From Mastigias papua (taxonomy: Eukaryota > Cnidaria > Scyphozoa > Rhizostomeae > Mastigiidae): DNA of 64,000 bases. Position 1 is the stretch's first letter; every line of letters begins with the position of its first letter. Made by a program: the position numbers and the translations under genes. Positions 12,106 to 24,898 of the stretch are shown piece by piece. The notes below the pieces were generated by a model. The model saw only the letters and a list, made by a program, of their open reading frames with translations. It ran no database searches and had not been told where the DNA came from. The stretch is from positions 10,797,775 to 10,861,774 of the forward strand of contig OZ025271.1 in NCBI GenBank assembly GCA_964019165.1, in the 5' to 3' direction.

Positions 12106-12820
12106 TAAGTGCCTAGTTGCCGGGGAGTCGGAATTAACGGGGGAGTTGGAATTGTTTGGAAAATTCAACTAATGGGGGGTTGGAATTAGCGGGGGGGTTG
12201 GAATGGATCTTAAAAAAGGACCCTACGCTCGTTTGCTTTCTCCACTTAAGGAGCAAATTCCCTTAGTAACTATGGCTTCAATATTTCAGTGAAATAAGTA
12301 ACTAATAATGGAAAATCAGTTTGAACTATGTCAATAGAACAATTATGCAGCTATCAAAGTGTAATATAAATGTCCAATATCCTGTAGTGTAAACCTTTTG
12401 GTTTTGGCATCGTATCGAGTCTTCCTCAAACATTCCACTTCAGCAATGTATTCTTTCCTTAAATGTTTCAACGCATTCACCGAGCTTCTGCTTCTCTGCC
12501 AATGTGTATTTCTCCAACTGACGAACAAAGTTTCTTCTGCTAGACTCGTTGTTGTCTTTCATCATGTATTAGAATAGTTGCATCGCATGGACTGTCATAT
12601 GCTCTGATCATATGTACTAAATGGTTTTAGAACACGTCGAACTGACTGATATTTGTAGTGCTTTCCATTTAGCAAGGACGATTATTGTTAAAAATTGTAA
12701 TAGTCAAGTGACAAGGCAAATATGTTAAAAATAACTGCCGGGGGGGGTTCTAACAAGAGCAAGGGGGTTGGAAAACTTGTCAAAAATTAATTAGCGGGGA
12801 GGACGGCAATTAGGCGCTTA
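12106..12820. mobile_element. TIR element with G-rich subterminal repeats (copy 1)
   Basis: The left end TAAGTGCCTAGTTGCC is mirrored at the right by GGCAATTAGGCGCTTA. Just inside are G-tract repeats of the form GGGGG.TTGGAATT. It begins 28 bp after the previous element. A short minus-strand frame (about 12560-12430) with a YTLAEKQKLGE phrase may be a decayed transposase N-terminus. Confidence 0.6.
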
Positions 12821-14107
12821 AGATTACTTACAATCGCCCTCAACTGCGGGGCTGTTTCCACCGGTGGGAATATCTTATTCACTCTGATGAGTGCCGGGGG
12901 CACTCATTTACTTTTTGGGCTCAGATAGGGGGCTTTCATAAGAGAAGGGCACTTATTAGATAGTGTTCTCGTCAAAATAAGCGTCTGCTGATTAGTTGTT
13001 CCAAAAATTTATGAATACCAAAACATAACAATATCGGTAACATGCATATTTAACATCTTTTGTAGGTACTGGGCCAGTTGCATAGACATGCTATGGGGCA
13101 ACCTGCTATCGGAAGAATTTCTTTTCCATCCTGTTGTCACTATCATTGTAGATATATGTTTGCCTTAGTACTACTCTGGTTTGTCAACTTTATCCTAGAA
13201 GATGCTTTAGAGAGTAAAATTTAATCATTTTTCCTTGCGGTCGGAATTCTTTGCCATATGTATTTATGGGTCGTTCATCAGGCATTCTTTGCCCTACAAG
13301 TATTCCTGGATCATTTCGTCATTTTTCTGAACATTATTCCTAATTTAATATTGCTGAGGAACTTTGGCAATTTATTGATTATTACGCTTTTTGTGCTCAG
13401 CATTTATATCACCTGCTTTTAAAACTATAAATATTTATATATCTAATGTTATTTTATTGTCACTACTGTTTTATGTATACAGCTTTGAAGGTCTGAAAAA
13501 GCAGTAACGTTTCATAATACACCTCTGTGTTGATTTTCATAGATTCTATGATGCGTTCAATGGCAATAGGTTAGAAGAACAGGAATAAACTCTCTTATTA
13601 TTCTTACTTGATAATTCCTCCTCAAATTCCCATTTCCAAAATCTTTAATTTGTGAGTACTTTAAATGCTTTTGGAAACTTCACATTACGGCATATTGGTC
13701 CGTTCACACTGCTCCGTTTTTGTACAAAAACGGAGAGAAAAGTTCCTTTTTTGTGAGACTATGGCAGATCACAGAACTATGGCTGAAGCAAAAGCAACAT
13801 GGCAGAAACTTTGCAAATAATTAAATTCTGAGAATTCAATTAGGCAGATTGATGCTTATATGGGAATTAATGACCATAGTAACTCACTTTGAGATAAGGA
13901 GAACATATATAGCTAAGATGAGCACCTAGGATCCTGATTAATGCCAAAACCCCATTCTCTTCCCAAGTAGCAACTATATCAATGTTTGTTGGCATCAACC
14001 ATATTTAAATCATAGGTGCAGTACAGAAATTTGATAAGTATCGAATGAAATCATCCGTTGTGTTGAAATTTACTTGGCAATTCTATTGCCAAGCATGTGT
14101 AGAGGAA
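12821..14107. other. Non-coding stretch (copy 1)
   Basis: No gene or clear element was recognised. A small palindrome, CTCCGTTTTTGTACAAAAACGG, occurs near 13722 (here described, not a gene). Confidence 0.5.
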
Positions 14108-14320
14108 AAACTAACCAAGGTTCGCCCTAAGTTTGCGTTTACACTACACTTTAACAAAACTAACCTACGTTCGACCTAGGGCGAACACACCTCTAAAGGT
14201 GGGTTGGCCTAACCTGGGGCGAACCTAGGTTAGTTCGCGTTTACATTACAAAAAGCTAACCTAGATCAGTTTTAACTTAGGGCGAACCTAAGTTAGTTTG
14301 TGTAGTATAAACAGGGCTTT
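14108..14320. mobile_element. MITE rich in CTAACCTAGG palindromes (copy 1)
   Basis: The words CTAACC, GGGCGAACC and their complements recur in both orientations. The edges GCGTTTACACTACAC and GTGTAGTATAAAC are inverted relatives. It is short, non-coding and repeated in copy 2, as expected for a miniature inverted-repeat element. Confidence 0.55.
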
Positions 14321-15004
14321 AAATCTCGTACGAGAAAAATAGTAAAACCGCTCACTGGGGGTATTTACCGTATGCTTCATTACACACCAAAACAGCTCAA
14401 CTCAAGCCCGTAGTTACGAGGTGCCCTGCGAATGGGGGCAAGCCCCCTTCAGAGTTTGAAGAATTGACTCATTGGAAATATAGTATTCGAACTCCTGCTT
14501 ACACCATTATACAAGATTTGCAAAATAAATCCAGACACTGTGCTTACACCTTTTTATGGATGCATCACAGGACGCAGAAAATAAAAATCTTGACATGCAG
14601 TTATGTGAATCTAGCAACGGTTCATTGCTATTCACTTAAATGTGTAGTCGTAAGGGTAAATACAGGCCCCCGCTTACTAGAACCCCCTGTTATCACCTTC
14701 ATTATACGGTGTATGAAATAAGAATGAGCACAGATCTGCTAATGGATCTTTCTCCTTGTAACAAAAGTTACCTGAAATTGTTTGTCAAATTGCGATTGGG
14801 GGGTTTAACACACCCCCTCCCCTAGGTCGCGACTCGTAATACAAACTTGCCAAATTAATAATATAGTTAGTTATGTTCTACTTATCTAAGCCTCGTTTAC
14901 CTCTTCGGACAAGACAGAAAATTCACCAACTGGTCCCGAAAATGCAATGATTAACAAATAGGAAAAACGTGCGACTGCTTCTATATGTTTCATTCGAATA
15001 CCCC
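14321..15004. other. Non-coding stretch (copy 1)
   Basis: Only short frames without recognisable domains. Confidence 0.5.
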
Positions 15005-15295
15005 ACCCCCCATACAGCACTGACAACAAACAACCAGCAAGATAAAACATGCGAATTTATTTTCATTGAATCCAAACAACACTATCGCATACTTCCAGTT
15101 CACTGGTCCTATCCTCCTATTATATCTTTGATTGTATGTAATGGTTATAGATTTTCGTTCGAGTCTCGCAATTTCTTTACGTCCATTAGGTAGGATCCAG
15201 TTGTAAATAATCGCCTCTTTCAAATTATGAGATGATTTTATCACAATGGATCTCTGAGCAAATTGCTCTCTGTTCAATAAGCTTGCCAATTACGT
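15005..15295. repeat. Solitary fragment of the 2.5-kb element family (copy 1)
   Basis: It shares with 2538-2810 the ordered landmarks ACAAACAACCAGCAAGAT, ATTAGGTAGGATCCA, TTGTAAATAATCG, ATGATTTTATCA and AATTGCTCTCTGTTCAAT, but is well diverged. Confidence 0.7.
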
Positions 15296-15393
15296 ATGCC
15301 AAAAGCGCGCCATTTTGAGCTCAGGCGATCAGTCGGTTGGTTGTACTACCACTCTACTAAGACAACCAGAAGAGAGGAAATTTCTCACTCTAA

Positions 15394-16130
15394 AGCCTGG
15401 TTTCCATATCGTCGTAAGCGACGGGGACGCGTCCCAGTCATGGCATCGGGACACGACGGCGACACTTATGACGATATGGGAACATGTTTTCAGTGATGTC
15501 CCCGTCGACGGCGTCACGTCGGGGACAGACAAAAGAAGTTGAAAATTGTTCAACTTTTTATATCGACGGCGTCCTGTCCCCGTTGCATCCCCGTCCTGAC
15601 AGATGTAATGGGAACATGATTTTCGATATGGGAACATGTTTTTGATTCGTCGCCGTCGACGGCGCACATCTACTATCCAACAATGCACTGCGAGTGCAGT
15701 TCAATTTCCATATCAACATGGCCGCTTTAAGTCAAGCCCATCATGGTGTCACTGACGAGCAACTGATGGAACTGGTGCAAAATTTTTCATGCATATACAG
15801 CAAATAGGCTTAAGGATTACAAAGATAGCAGAGTGAAGCAAAATGCATGGAAAGCTATTGCTGATCAATTGCAAATTGACCCTTCTGAGGCACGGACAAA
15901 ATACGATGTTGTCAGAAAACGATTTTCCAGGTATTTGAAATAAGTAAGGACCATCAAATCTGGGTCTGGATTGGATGACTTAAAAATAAAAGAAGAGTAT
16001 GTTTACTGTTACCGTGTTTGTTTGGCATGAATGGTCAAAAGCGCGCGAAATTACAAAAACAGCTCTCCAGACAACGATATGACTGGAAAGTGTCCCCGTC
16101 GCTTACGTCGATATGGAAACCAGGCTGAAG
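15394..16130. mobile_element. TIR element carrying a broken MADF frame (copy 1)
   Basis: The left end AGCCTGGTTTCCATATCG then GTAAGCGACGGGGAC is mirrored at the right end, giving TIRs of about 36 bp. Inside are internal repeats of CGATATGGGAACATGTTTT and GTCGACGGCG, plus a disrupted MADF-domain frame. MADF/Myb-like proteins accompany PIF/Harbinger transposons. No Harbinger transposase and no clear 3-bp target duplication are visible, so the superfamily is inferred. Confidence 0.65.
15718..15943 (+). pseudogene. Disrupted MADF (Myb/SANT-like) protein
   Basis: An ATG at 15718 opens 29 codons including LMELVQNFSC, then hits TAG at 15805. A one-base shift at about 15803 resumes an open frame to TAA at 15941 containing LKDYKDSRVKQNAWKAIA, QLQIDPSEARTKYD and VRKRFSRYLK. 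The two parts have the order and spacing of a MADF domain: hydrophobic helix, W.AIA helix, then a basic RF..YL helix. Such proteins bind DNA and are encoded by PIF/Harbinger elements. The same lesion is present in copy 2 (56107-56332), so the frameshift predates the duplication. It is too broken to be active. Confidence 0.65.
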
Positions 16131-19100
16131 CGGTCATTCTACTAACTTGGACGTATAATCCACAAAGAATCATGAATAAAGACGTTCTCTCGCAAGGAAA
16201 GACAAGAAGATATTGGAGAAGACTACATAGCCCTAGCAAGGCCATCTCAAGACCAAGTAACCTTGACCATTTTTGTTTTTTGTTGTCTTATTGTACTCAA
16301 TTAGCTACTGTTCCTAATCCTTCGTAATTCGTTTCGGCATATGATTAAACACAATCCCTTAGAAGCATAACTCATGTTTGCAAACTCCTGTAGCACGTGG
16401 TACGATCTAACTTTGCAACCCTGGGCGGAAATACAACAAGAATATCCCCACTAGGGCCAGAACAGAATATAAGCAATGATGGTATTTCTTACACACTTCA
16501 ACAGAGCAGTTATGATGCTAGTTATACACGCTTTTTTATATCAAAATCGGAGTTTTTGCTGACCCTTAATATTCTTAAAATTCAATGATTTTGAGTCTAA
16601 GATTATTCTTAAATTATTCTCAAATCTCAGCGATACTGGGCAATAGTATTCATATACAATATGATATACATATATATATATTTTTATTCTTATAAAAAAG
16701 TGTATAATGAATACTCGCCGCAAAGTTGCTGAGTCAAATCATAGCGTAATGACTTCCAGACTGAATAAGTGAACCTCGTACCTTCGTCGTTTTCTAACAA
16801 AATCCGATAGACAATAAATCCAAGTCCTCAAGAAGCTCGAACTTTGCATTATTTTTGCATTGTCCTTGAATTGCAGCCATTTTGATTGCAGCCATTGCAG
16901 CCTTACTATTTGTACAGACTATACACGCCTTTTTTATATGGAACCTAGCTCAAGGCCTAGTTCTAAAAGCTTCTTATTTTTTCACCTCCAATGATCAAAC
17001 CGTAGAACCAAAAGTTCCTTAATAGTTCCTTAATTTCACTTCACATTCAGTACCATAAAAATTGCGCAGACACGTGCAAAACAGTTCTGAATTTTACCTT
17101 TTGTTTTGGCTGTAACGTAAGATCAATGAAAAATGAAGGATTTAAAACAAGCAGAGCGAATGATCTTTTCTGGTTTTGGCTACAAATGCATGGGAACAGC
17201 TTCCTAATTCTTGATTGTTTAGTGTTATAGAAGTTGCTCAAATTTTAAAGTTCCTTAGGGAGTTTTCCTTTAGTAGTATAAGTTCTTTAAATATTTCGGC
17301 CTTCTACATATAGGCTCGCTGTAAAGTGGTTCCTTATAAAAAAGCTTGTATTTTCAAAACAAGCACTCACATGAATGGTATTTGTTTTACATGACATTAG
17401 ATCATAACGCGACATAAGTTCTGTCTTGATTCACTGCCTTTGCTGTATACAATCAACTCTGTTACACGGGGCGGTGGAGCAATACTTTTGGTGGAGGACC
17501 CCAGAGAGATGCTATGATGCTAGTGGGACAGGCAGGGTACACAACACGTCTACAGTCGGTATGCATTTTCTAGTGCTTCAACTAACTTTATGCTCCCAAC
17601 TTTTAGGGATGAATTTTCAGCTGTTCTTCCTACGATTCTCGCTAGGTTTCGAGTATAGTAAAATCAATTGCAAGTATATGTCGTCAGACTTCCCCCATGA
17701 TCAACTACGATAGGAGAATAGCCTATTATATCCTGGATATCAAAATTTATTAACCAAGATAAATAAGCATTTCATATTGTTTCATATATGGCTTAGCAAC
17801 TGAAGGAATGCACCTTTTCTTAGCCCTGAAGCCTCTTAAGACTTTGTAACGAAATAAAAACCCTGTACAAACTGTTTGAACGCGGAGTGGATGCAACAAC
17901 AGCCGATTTTACCACACGGGATCTTTGCTGGGGAATCATAGTTTGTGGTGGGGGGAGGGGGCAAATGTTAAAAGGATTTCGGTCTATATAAGACTTTATT
18001 TTTCCTGTTCTCATCCCTTTACTGATGATGGCTCATGTTTGAGTGGAAAGCTTTCTGTCACTAGTTTAAGTCCAGCCATATTTGATATGTCACCAAGTCT
18101 AACACCGATTACGTCATAGCTTAAATAGAATATATCGTTGAATTACAACATCTCTAAAGACGAAGAAATGTCTCTGTTATTTGTCGGAATTCTGATTCTA
18201 AAGTTCATCCTCAAGCTGCAGTTTCCTGCAAGCAAAACATTCATCATCAAGCACCTTATCCCAATACGTTTTCCGAATACGCAAAAATAAACCTCCAACA
18301 ATAATAAACGGGGGCTCCAAAAAAGGTTTCAGGCGGGGAAGACGGTCCAAATTGAGCTGGTGGCATTTATTTACCCCTACAAGTACACAATTAAGTGCAT
18401 AGAAATGAACTGTTGCTAGGCTGATAAATCTGCACTTCAAGGTCTCTACCTCCTGCGTATTTTAATACAACTGTAAATAAGTTTACTCTAAATTTTTTAC
18501 TTTAGCTTACAAATTCTACAACATAATGTAAAACAGAGTTCGAGTAATCTATTATTTTAGGGGATAACTCATTCGCTTTCTGGAACTCATAAGGAGGCAT
18601 GGCCTGAGTTTAGCACTTTTAATGTATGATGAGGCGTACTAGACAGCAATCTGTACCATTTTTCTATTACGACAAACGTCAATAATACACCACTTGAGAC
18701 TATACATCTATAAGCCCGAATGATAAGACGTTGCCAGACTGATCTTTCTACACATGAAGATTGTCATTTGTTACAACTTGAATAGGAAGGCCACATCGTC
18801 TCATGTGAGGCAAAACATGTCGCTATAAGGCCTATTCAGCCATTTCGTAACATAAACTATCACACAATATATGACAATACTATTATGCACTGTAGATTCT
18901 TAGCAAGACAACTCACCTGATATCTCCCAAAGAAGAAGCTATCTCATAAAATCTGCAGGTCGTTAATACACAGCTCACTTTCAAATCCGAACTCAACTCC
19001 CGCTGAATGATTCTAAACAAAGATTCAAACTTGCGACCAAGTACTTCATGTGTATGTGTATCCAATTTGGAATAAAAAGAGTGTGGAGGCTATGGTTACT

Positions 19101-20313
19101 CTATACAATCAAAGGAGTGGCAATAAAAAGGATCATTCTGACTCTTTTAGCTTGACATGCCATAAATCCAATATATGCAACAATTAGCAGGGTCCACTTT
19201 ATAATAACCCATTATGTAATATGCCTTGCACCTGTATTTCATGATAATAACTATTGCAAAGAGCTTGTCACTTCTTATGGTGTTTTCAATTTTCATTTGC
19301 ATTATTCATAAATTCACACAACGATTTTCCATCGTATCAAACTTTCTCGGGAACATCTTTGACTGCCCTATTAATTTCTTTATTTTCTACTGATTTAAGA
19401 AATTCCGTTCGTGTTGTTCCAAAATGCTTGCTTTGCCCTTTGAAAACAAGGTCAATATCTACAAGTGAACTTCAGGATTATTTCTGTCAATTTCATTTCC
19501 TATACCAACAACTAGTTATTTGTAGGGGACGGCTGAGCAATATTTTTGGGGGGGGCACAAGTGAAGAGATCAAACTTACAGGGATACAGAAGGTGCAAAA
19601 GTGGGTACTAAAGCAAACTTAGTATAAAGATTGGAGAGTCAAGTGTAAGCTAATAAAAATATTTTTTAATCATCAACAGTCCTCTTCATCTCTCTACCTC
19701 CCGTGATGTAAGCCACCTTATAACAATAGTGTTTTCAATTTTAAGCACGAACAACACAATAAGATGTTTTCAAAACAGAGCACAAGACAGTCCATCAGCA
19801 GTAGTCCTCTTCCCCCCGGCGATGCCACCTAACCAGCCTCTCCTTACAGAGAACGATTAATTCACATACGAGGTAATTCTAATAGATCATCCATAAAATA
19901 CATTTGCGTGTGTGTTGTGTGCATGGTTATGTTTTGATCGAAACCAATCTGCTCACTGTGTTTCATTGGAGAGCCTTGTGTCAATACCTTGAATAGACAA
20001 GAGCCTTGAGTCCATGATTACGCGTTTGTTATTTGCTGTAGTGAACATTGCTTCTGCCAAAAGTAGGCCGACGGATGAAGAATCTGCGCTGTTTTTGCAG
20101 ACTGTGCTGGACTATAAGCATTTAACGTGGCAGCCATATTCACTACCAAGGCAAATATTTGTATTCTTTTCAAATTTCGTGGATCCATGATTTAAAGTAC
20201 TACCAAATTGTCAAGCAAAATATGGTGGTTCAGCGCCGCGGTTGAAATCAGGGTCAAGTGGTTGAAACATGGCAAACTGTCATATTAAATCTGCCTTGAG
20301 ATGAGAAATTTCA
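16131..20313. other. Non-coding stretch (copy 1)
   Basis: 4.2 kb without a recognisable gene: many short frames, none with a domain or a convincing splice framework. Differences from copy 2 cluster near 18.24-18.56 kb and 19.7-19.95 kb. Confidence 0.5.
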
Positions 20314-20532
20314 TTGTCTCGTATACGATCTGTACCTGTTCGGATCCGTTCCAGCAGTTTACACTGGACTTCAACTGGAATGGATCCAAACGGGTACACT
20401 CTGGAGAGCGATCCCAAACTGGTACGGATAGCGGATCCGCTCCGGTACGGATCCAACAATTCTAAACGGGAAGCCTACCTGTACCCATACTTGTACGGAT
20501 CCGTCTGGATCCGTTCCAGTGTAAACGGGCTG
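20314..20532. mobile_element. MITE with GGATCCG repeats (copy 1)
   Basis: Repeated palindromic TACGGATCCGT-like words occur in both orientations, with GGATCCGTTCCAG near both edges and a TGTAAACGGGC edge. Non-coding and duplicated in copy 2. Confidence 0.5.
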
Positions 20533-22987
20533 ATAGATAAAGTAAGTGGCTTCCCATATTGAGAAAATTGAGTATTATATGCGCGTCCTACAGGTAAACG
20601 TTATTGAAATACATTCATAGAAAAGGCAACACCTTGCAGTTAAAGAGTATTGCAATGTGTGCTTAACATTGATTGTAGCGACATAGCATCTAAGCCCATG
20701 TTTGTCAACTTGGGGGAATCTCCCTATGGAGGACAAAGTGACCTGTGAGGGGGGAAATTGCATGCTGCATTTAGACAATATTTTGTATGACTTTTCTATA
20801 TACAATACTTTGATCAAATGTAAATCAAGATAGGATCAAGGAGGAATCATTCTGGCGGTGGGGGCTTATTCGACGAAGGGGGCTTAATCGAATCATTACG
20901 GAATTTTATACTTTTGTCATTATCTCTATTCTCAATGGTAGTTTTTAAACAAAACATTATGCATATTTCTCTTTTTTATTGACTATCAAAAGCAAAAATC
21001 AGGGAGTTTGTGATGTTGAAAGACAAAAATCTTCGAGAAAGACTGCATTAATTAATCAATCAACTACCTCTATTCTGTGGTATGACTAGCTGTTTTTAGA
21101 AAATGAAAGGGCAGGTGGGGAAACCATTTTTTGATTTGGAGAAGCAGGGGTACCTCCTCATTACAATTGCTAGTGGAAGGTGTGGGGATTCTGCTTGCCA
21201 AGAACAAACTTTTTCATGCCGAAAATCGTTGGATATGTTGAAATTTCACGACAAAAGCAAATTTTACCACCGAAATACTTTTGTTGTTACAGAAAGCAAT
21301 GTCATATTTTGTTTAACTGACAGTCCTCCCATTCATTCAAAACTAGTTCTGTAAGACATCATGAGAACATAGTTGCGTGAAGCAACATTCGTACGAAACT
21401 ATACCTCCATCGAGTTTGAAATGTCCCTATTACAGTAGCACTTGCCTGTTGAGTTCTTTTTTATTAAGACTAGATGGTAATAATTTCACAATCTTCATTA
21501 ACGTTTTTTATATTCAAGACTATTCAGTTATTTGATTTCACATTTGTGTGAAAATATATCTTTCCAGTTCATGTATATTTATACAGTGCAAATCTATGGC
21601 GAACTGCAGGACGAAAACAGCATTAGGATTTTGGAGGAAACCATTAGAGCATTTTTGGAAAAAGCTGATGCTCTGAAATGTAACTCATATCAATTCCTTT
21701 ATGGTCGCCCCCGTGTAAGAATTGGCCTTCTTGCTTGGCTCTGAAAGTCAAAATATGACACAGGTAGATACAAACAACTTGTTTGATAAGCCTATTCCTA
21801 CCCCATAAAATACTATTTCACATCTACACAGCATAACAGGTAAGAGTGTATGAACATGATCCTACACAATACTCATAAAGACATATACTTGAGATTGACA
21901 GTGAAAACAACCCTATGGTATATCTCTTGGCTATTGTCGCTCAACAGAACAAACATCGAAGACAAGAACACACAATCAGCTTCAAGATATAACTTTTGAA
22001 CACTATAGCGGTTGACACAGGTTTACTGAAAGTCTGCAACATGAAGCGGTTACGGAGGAAGTGACTTCAGTAGCTACTACAAAAATAAAGTAGATGATGG
22101 ACTAGCACGACAAGCAATCTAGAGAGAAAAGAATAAACTGAGCTTGCAAAAGAAATTTCATGAATTTGGGAGGAATGTTATTTTCCAAATACACTGTGTT
22201 CGAATGTGTGATAGCAGGGGGTATGCTCCCATTCATAGTTGGATTCTCGCTCAAAATCCACCCAAAAGCAAACGAGGTATCTGGTAGCAACACAACGCAG
22301 ATAAAAGTACCAATGAAAGGAACTAGGCCTATACGTTTTCTTTATAAGAAATAAGTTAGTACGAAAATGAGGCTCAAAAAAGTCACAATCTCAAGAAACA
22401 ATTAAAAAAATCCCAAATCTCAAATTCAAAAGTTCATCTTGCTATACGTTCCAGAAATCAATATTACACTACCGTTCAAGAAATGTTGAGATGATTCGAT
22501 AAAAGAATGATCGCGTTGACTTTGTTTTTATGAGGCAACGAAAAGTTATTGTGATATGCATAATCTTATCTTCGACTAGTGCATATCTAAACATTGTAAA
22601 AAATGCTAATGAGTTTATGAAGCATTACACCTTTATGTCCTATAAAAATTTCATGGTAATGGTCGGTTGTTTTATTTGATAGGAGAGGATCAAATGCATG
22701 TTTTTTAAAGCTTTTAACATAAACTTCCTTCGAAACTTAGAATCGTCCCAACACTTCTTGAACAGTAGTATAACTCATTCTTTATAAGCTCATTTGCAAA
22801 CATCTAAACTTTTCTATGATAACAAAGATCAAACCTCTTTATAACAACTAATAGTAGCCTCTAATAGCAAATTTTGTCCAAAACCATTTATTAAAATCTA
22901 AAGAAAATATCAGTTTCATTCGGGACAAACTGAGAAGCTTGAGGCTCAGGCAAAAAAGTGGTTTTCTTATAAAACATCGTGCAGGCA
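20533..22987. other. Non-coding stretch (copy 1)
   Basis: No gene recognised; short frames only. Confidence 0.5.
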
Positions 22988-23168
22988 TACAGTTAAATCC
23001 CGTTAAGTCGTACCCTGAAGAATTCGCACTTTTGCTTAGTTGGATTGATTTCTCATTCACCTTGGATTCACTCCAACTTATTCAGAGTCTCGGTTAACTC
23101 CGAAATACGTTAACTCGAACCAATTTCCAAATTCCCTTGAGAGTTCGATATAATGGGATTCTACTGTA
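22988..23168. mobile_element. Pogo/Tigger-like MITE (copy 1)
   Basis: The 181-bp unit runs from TACAGTTAAATCCCGTTAAG to the inverted relative ATAATGGGATTCTACTGTA. The outermost TA on both sides would be the Tc1/mariner-type target duplication. CAGT(A/T)(A/G)AATCCC-type ends with TTAACTCG words are typical of pogo-like miniature elements; family from memory. Confidence 0.6.
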
Positions 23169-23614
23169 CACTCCCCTTACAAAAGTATTGCACAGGTTGC
23201 TTAAAAATGGCAGCCACAGTAAGTGACTTTTACCAGAAGTATAAGTTACCGATTCTATTACTGATAACCTTTAGGCCCATGGATGTTGAAATTGGTGGGA
23301 AAATACGAAGAAAAGTGCTGACGATATATTTTTGAACACACACAAATTTCTTCACCCTTATTTTCATGTTTGGCTTGTAAGGGAGACCATGGTGAAACAA
23401 CGAACATTTTGAGCGACTCACTGTAAAAATTTTGAGAAAAAACGGCCATCCATTTCCTCAAATTGCTAAAGTTGTTGTATGCCACTATTCTATATGCATA
23501 AGAATATTTAATTCATTAAAAAAAACACTGGCTCAATTAATCGAAACAAAGAACTGGGAGACCAAAACAAATTAACGAAAGGGGAGAGAGATTTGTGTAC
23601 AGAGTTGCAAGGAC

Positions 23615-24781
23615 GCAACGATTCGGCAGATTGAAAGCTATCGCAAATGAAGTAGACTCGTTTCATCCAGGCATGAGATAAAGGGTCCATTTTCAGGGTG
23701 GTCATGTTATTAGAAGAACTGATCCTAAGGGCTTTGTCTTGAATCGACTGCAGCTTTTTCTTTGCATTTTTTAGTGGTTTCTTTACCTTTCAGACCAACT
23801 ATGGTTCTATCATTGACCGAAAAAAGAGGGCCTTCTATAGTTCAGGGGCAGTGCCCCCGTGCCATCTTAGCTTCGCTCTTGGATAAGAGTGTGCTAGGAG
23901 ATGAAACTTTATTTTAGGACGAAATCCTTTCTTGTCCTTATAATTGTCATGTAGGCACAGTAGTCTTCATCACATGGTAAGTATAGGCTATTGCAGCATA
24001 TTGGTGTTCTACGTCTTAGGTGAATCTGTGTTGTATGTCGTGTCGCTTTACTTTTGATGTTGCTTTTTGGAATGGCATGTTCGTGTTAATTCCTGTTATG
24101 TATGTAACTCGCTTGTAGTGTCAGTATCACTCTTTCCTGGCGATGTGTTTGTCCCTGTCAACGTGTATTGTGCTTTGACGTAACGAATGTTGTATAGTGC
24201 TTACGATTATATTATGTTTTAGTATTTGATTTTGTCATTTAGTTATGGATTAAACTCCTGCACGCCAGTTCTAAAACAGAGCCTGACAAGTGTGTTTGCC
24301 ACCATGAAAATCCTTTTATATTGAAAAATTTAGACCTATTGGATAACGGACGAATTCAGACGTAGGCAACCATTACATTATCGATTGACTTAGGAACAGG
24401 GAGATACTAGGTGCACGTTGGGAAACAGTACAAGAGCTGAAAACGTACCCAAAAAGTCTTCCAATGGGTATCTTGCTAAAAACGATAACTAGTCGTCAAA
24501 GAATCATGTTAAAAACATGTCGGCACATTGTATAAAGATGTCACTCTTGCCATGTACTTAATTCAGCTATTAGATTCGGCGGATGTGAAGAGCGACTTTC
24601 AACATAGGCCCTTCTTTGATAAGAAGGATTGTGACAGCAATTTGACCAATGCAATCTCAATAATTTGAGAGGTATCCCCATAGTCAAAGGGGCAATTCTA
24701 TACTAAATCATTGAATTCTCAATTCCAAATTGCAAGTCATGCGACCACCTGGATGTTACCTTAAAGTCGGTCGCAAAAGGC
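23615..24781. other. 3' flank of the NLR-type gene
   Basis: No coding sequence seen. On the minus strand an AATAAA lies at 23913-23908, about 870 bp beyond the proposed stop codon, and could serve as its poly(A) signal. This end of the gene may adjoin or overlap the segmental duplication, whose right edge cannot be placed. Confidence 0.35.
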
Positions 24782-24898
24782 TCAAGTACGATTAAATATA
24801 AGAGAGCTAATTTCTGTACGATTAACGTCTAGGTAATTCCCACCGCTTAATTGATAAGATGTTATCCAGTCGATACCCCGTCGCAGTGCCCTTCGTAC
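24782..24898 (-). CDS. Proposed terminal exon of the NLR-type gene
   Basis: On the minus strand a good acceptor (TTTTATTTATCGCAG) at 24899 opens a phase-0 frame of 38 codons ending in TGA at 24784-24782. The phase matches the upstream mini-exons. The product is basic at first (RRALRRG) and has two NRT sites near the end; no domain is recognised. It is the first downstream exon-like block in phase with the array, but an earlier alternative end is possible at 28425-28288. Confidence 0.4.
   Translation of the reverse strand, partial: VRRALRRGIDWITSYQLSGGNYLDVNRTEISSLIFNRT

Larger units (their letters stand above)
1500..23614. repeat. Segmental duplication, copy 1
   Basis: From about 1500 this sequence matches 44222-64000 in the same orientation. 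The offset is 42,704 up to 6150 and 40,389 after 8466; the difference of 2,315 bp is one transposon insertion present only here. Later the offset drifts by a few bases (40,385-40,386) through small indels. The first 600 bp differ at several percent of sites, while most of the rest differs at well under one percent by eye. Position 23614 is only where copy 2 meets the window end; the true right boundary is unknown. The copy contains HEPN exon A and many decayed TIR elements. Confidence 0.95.
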
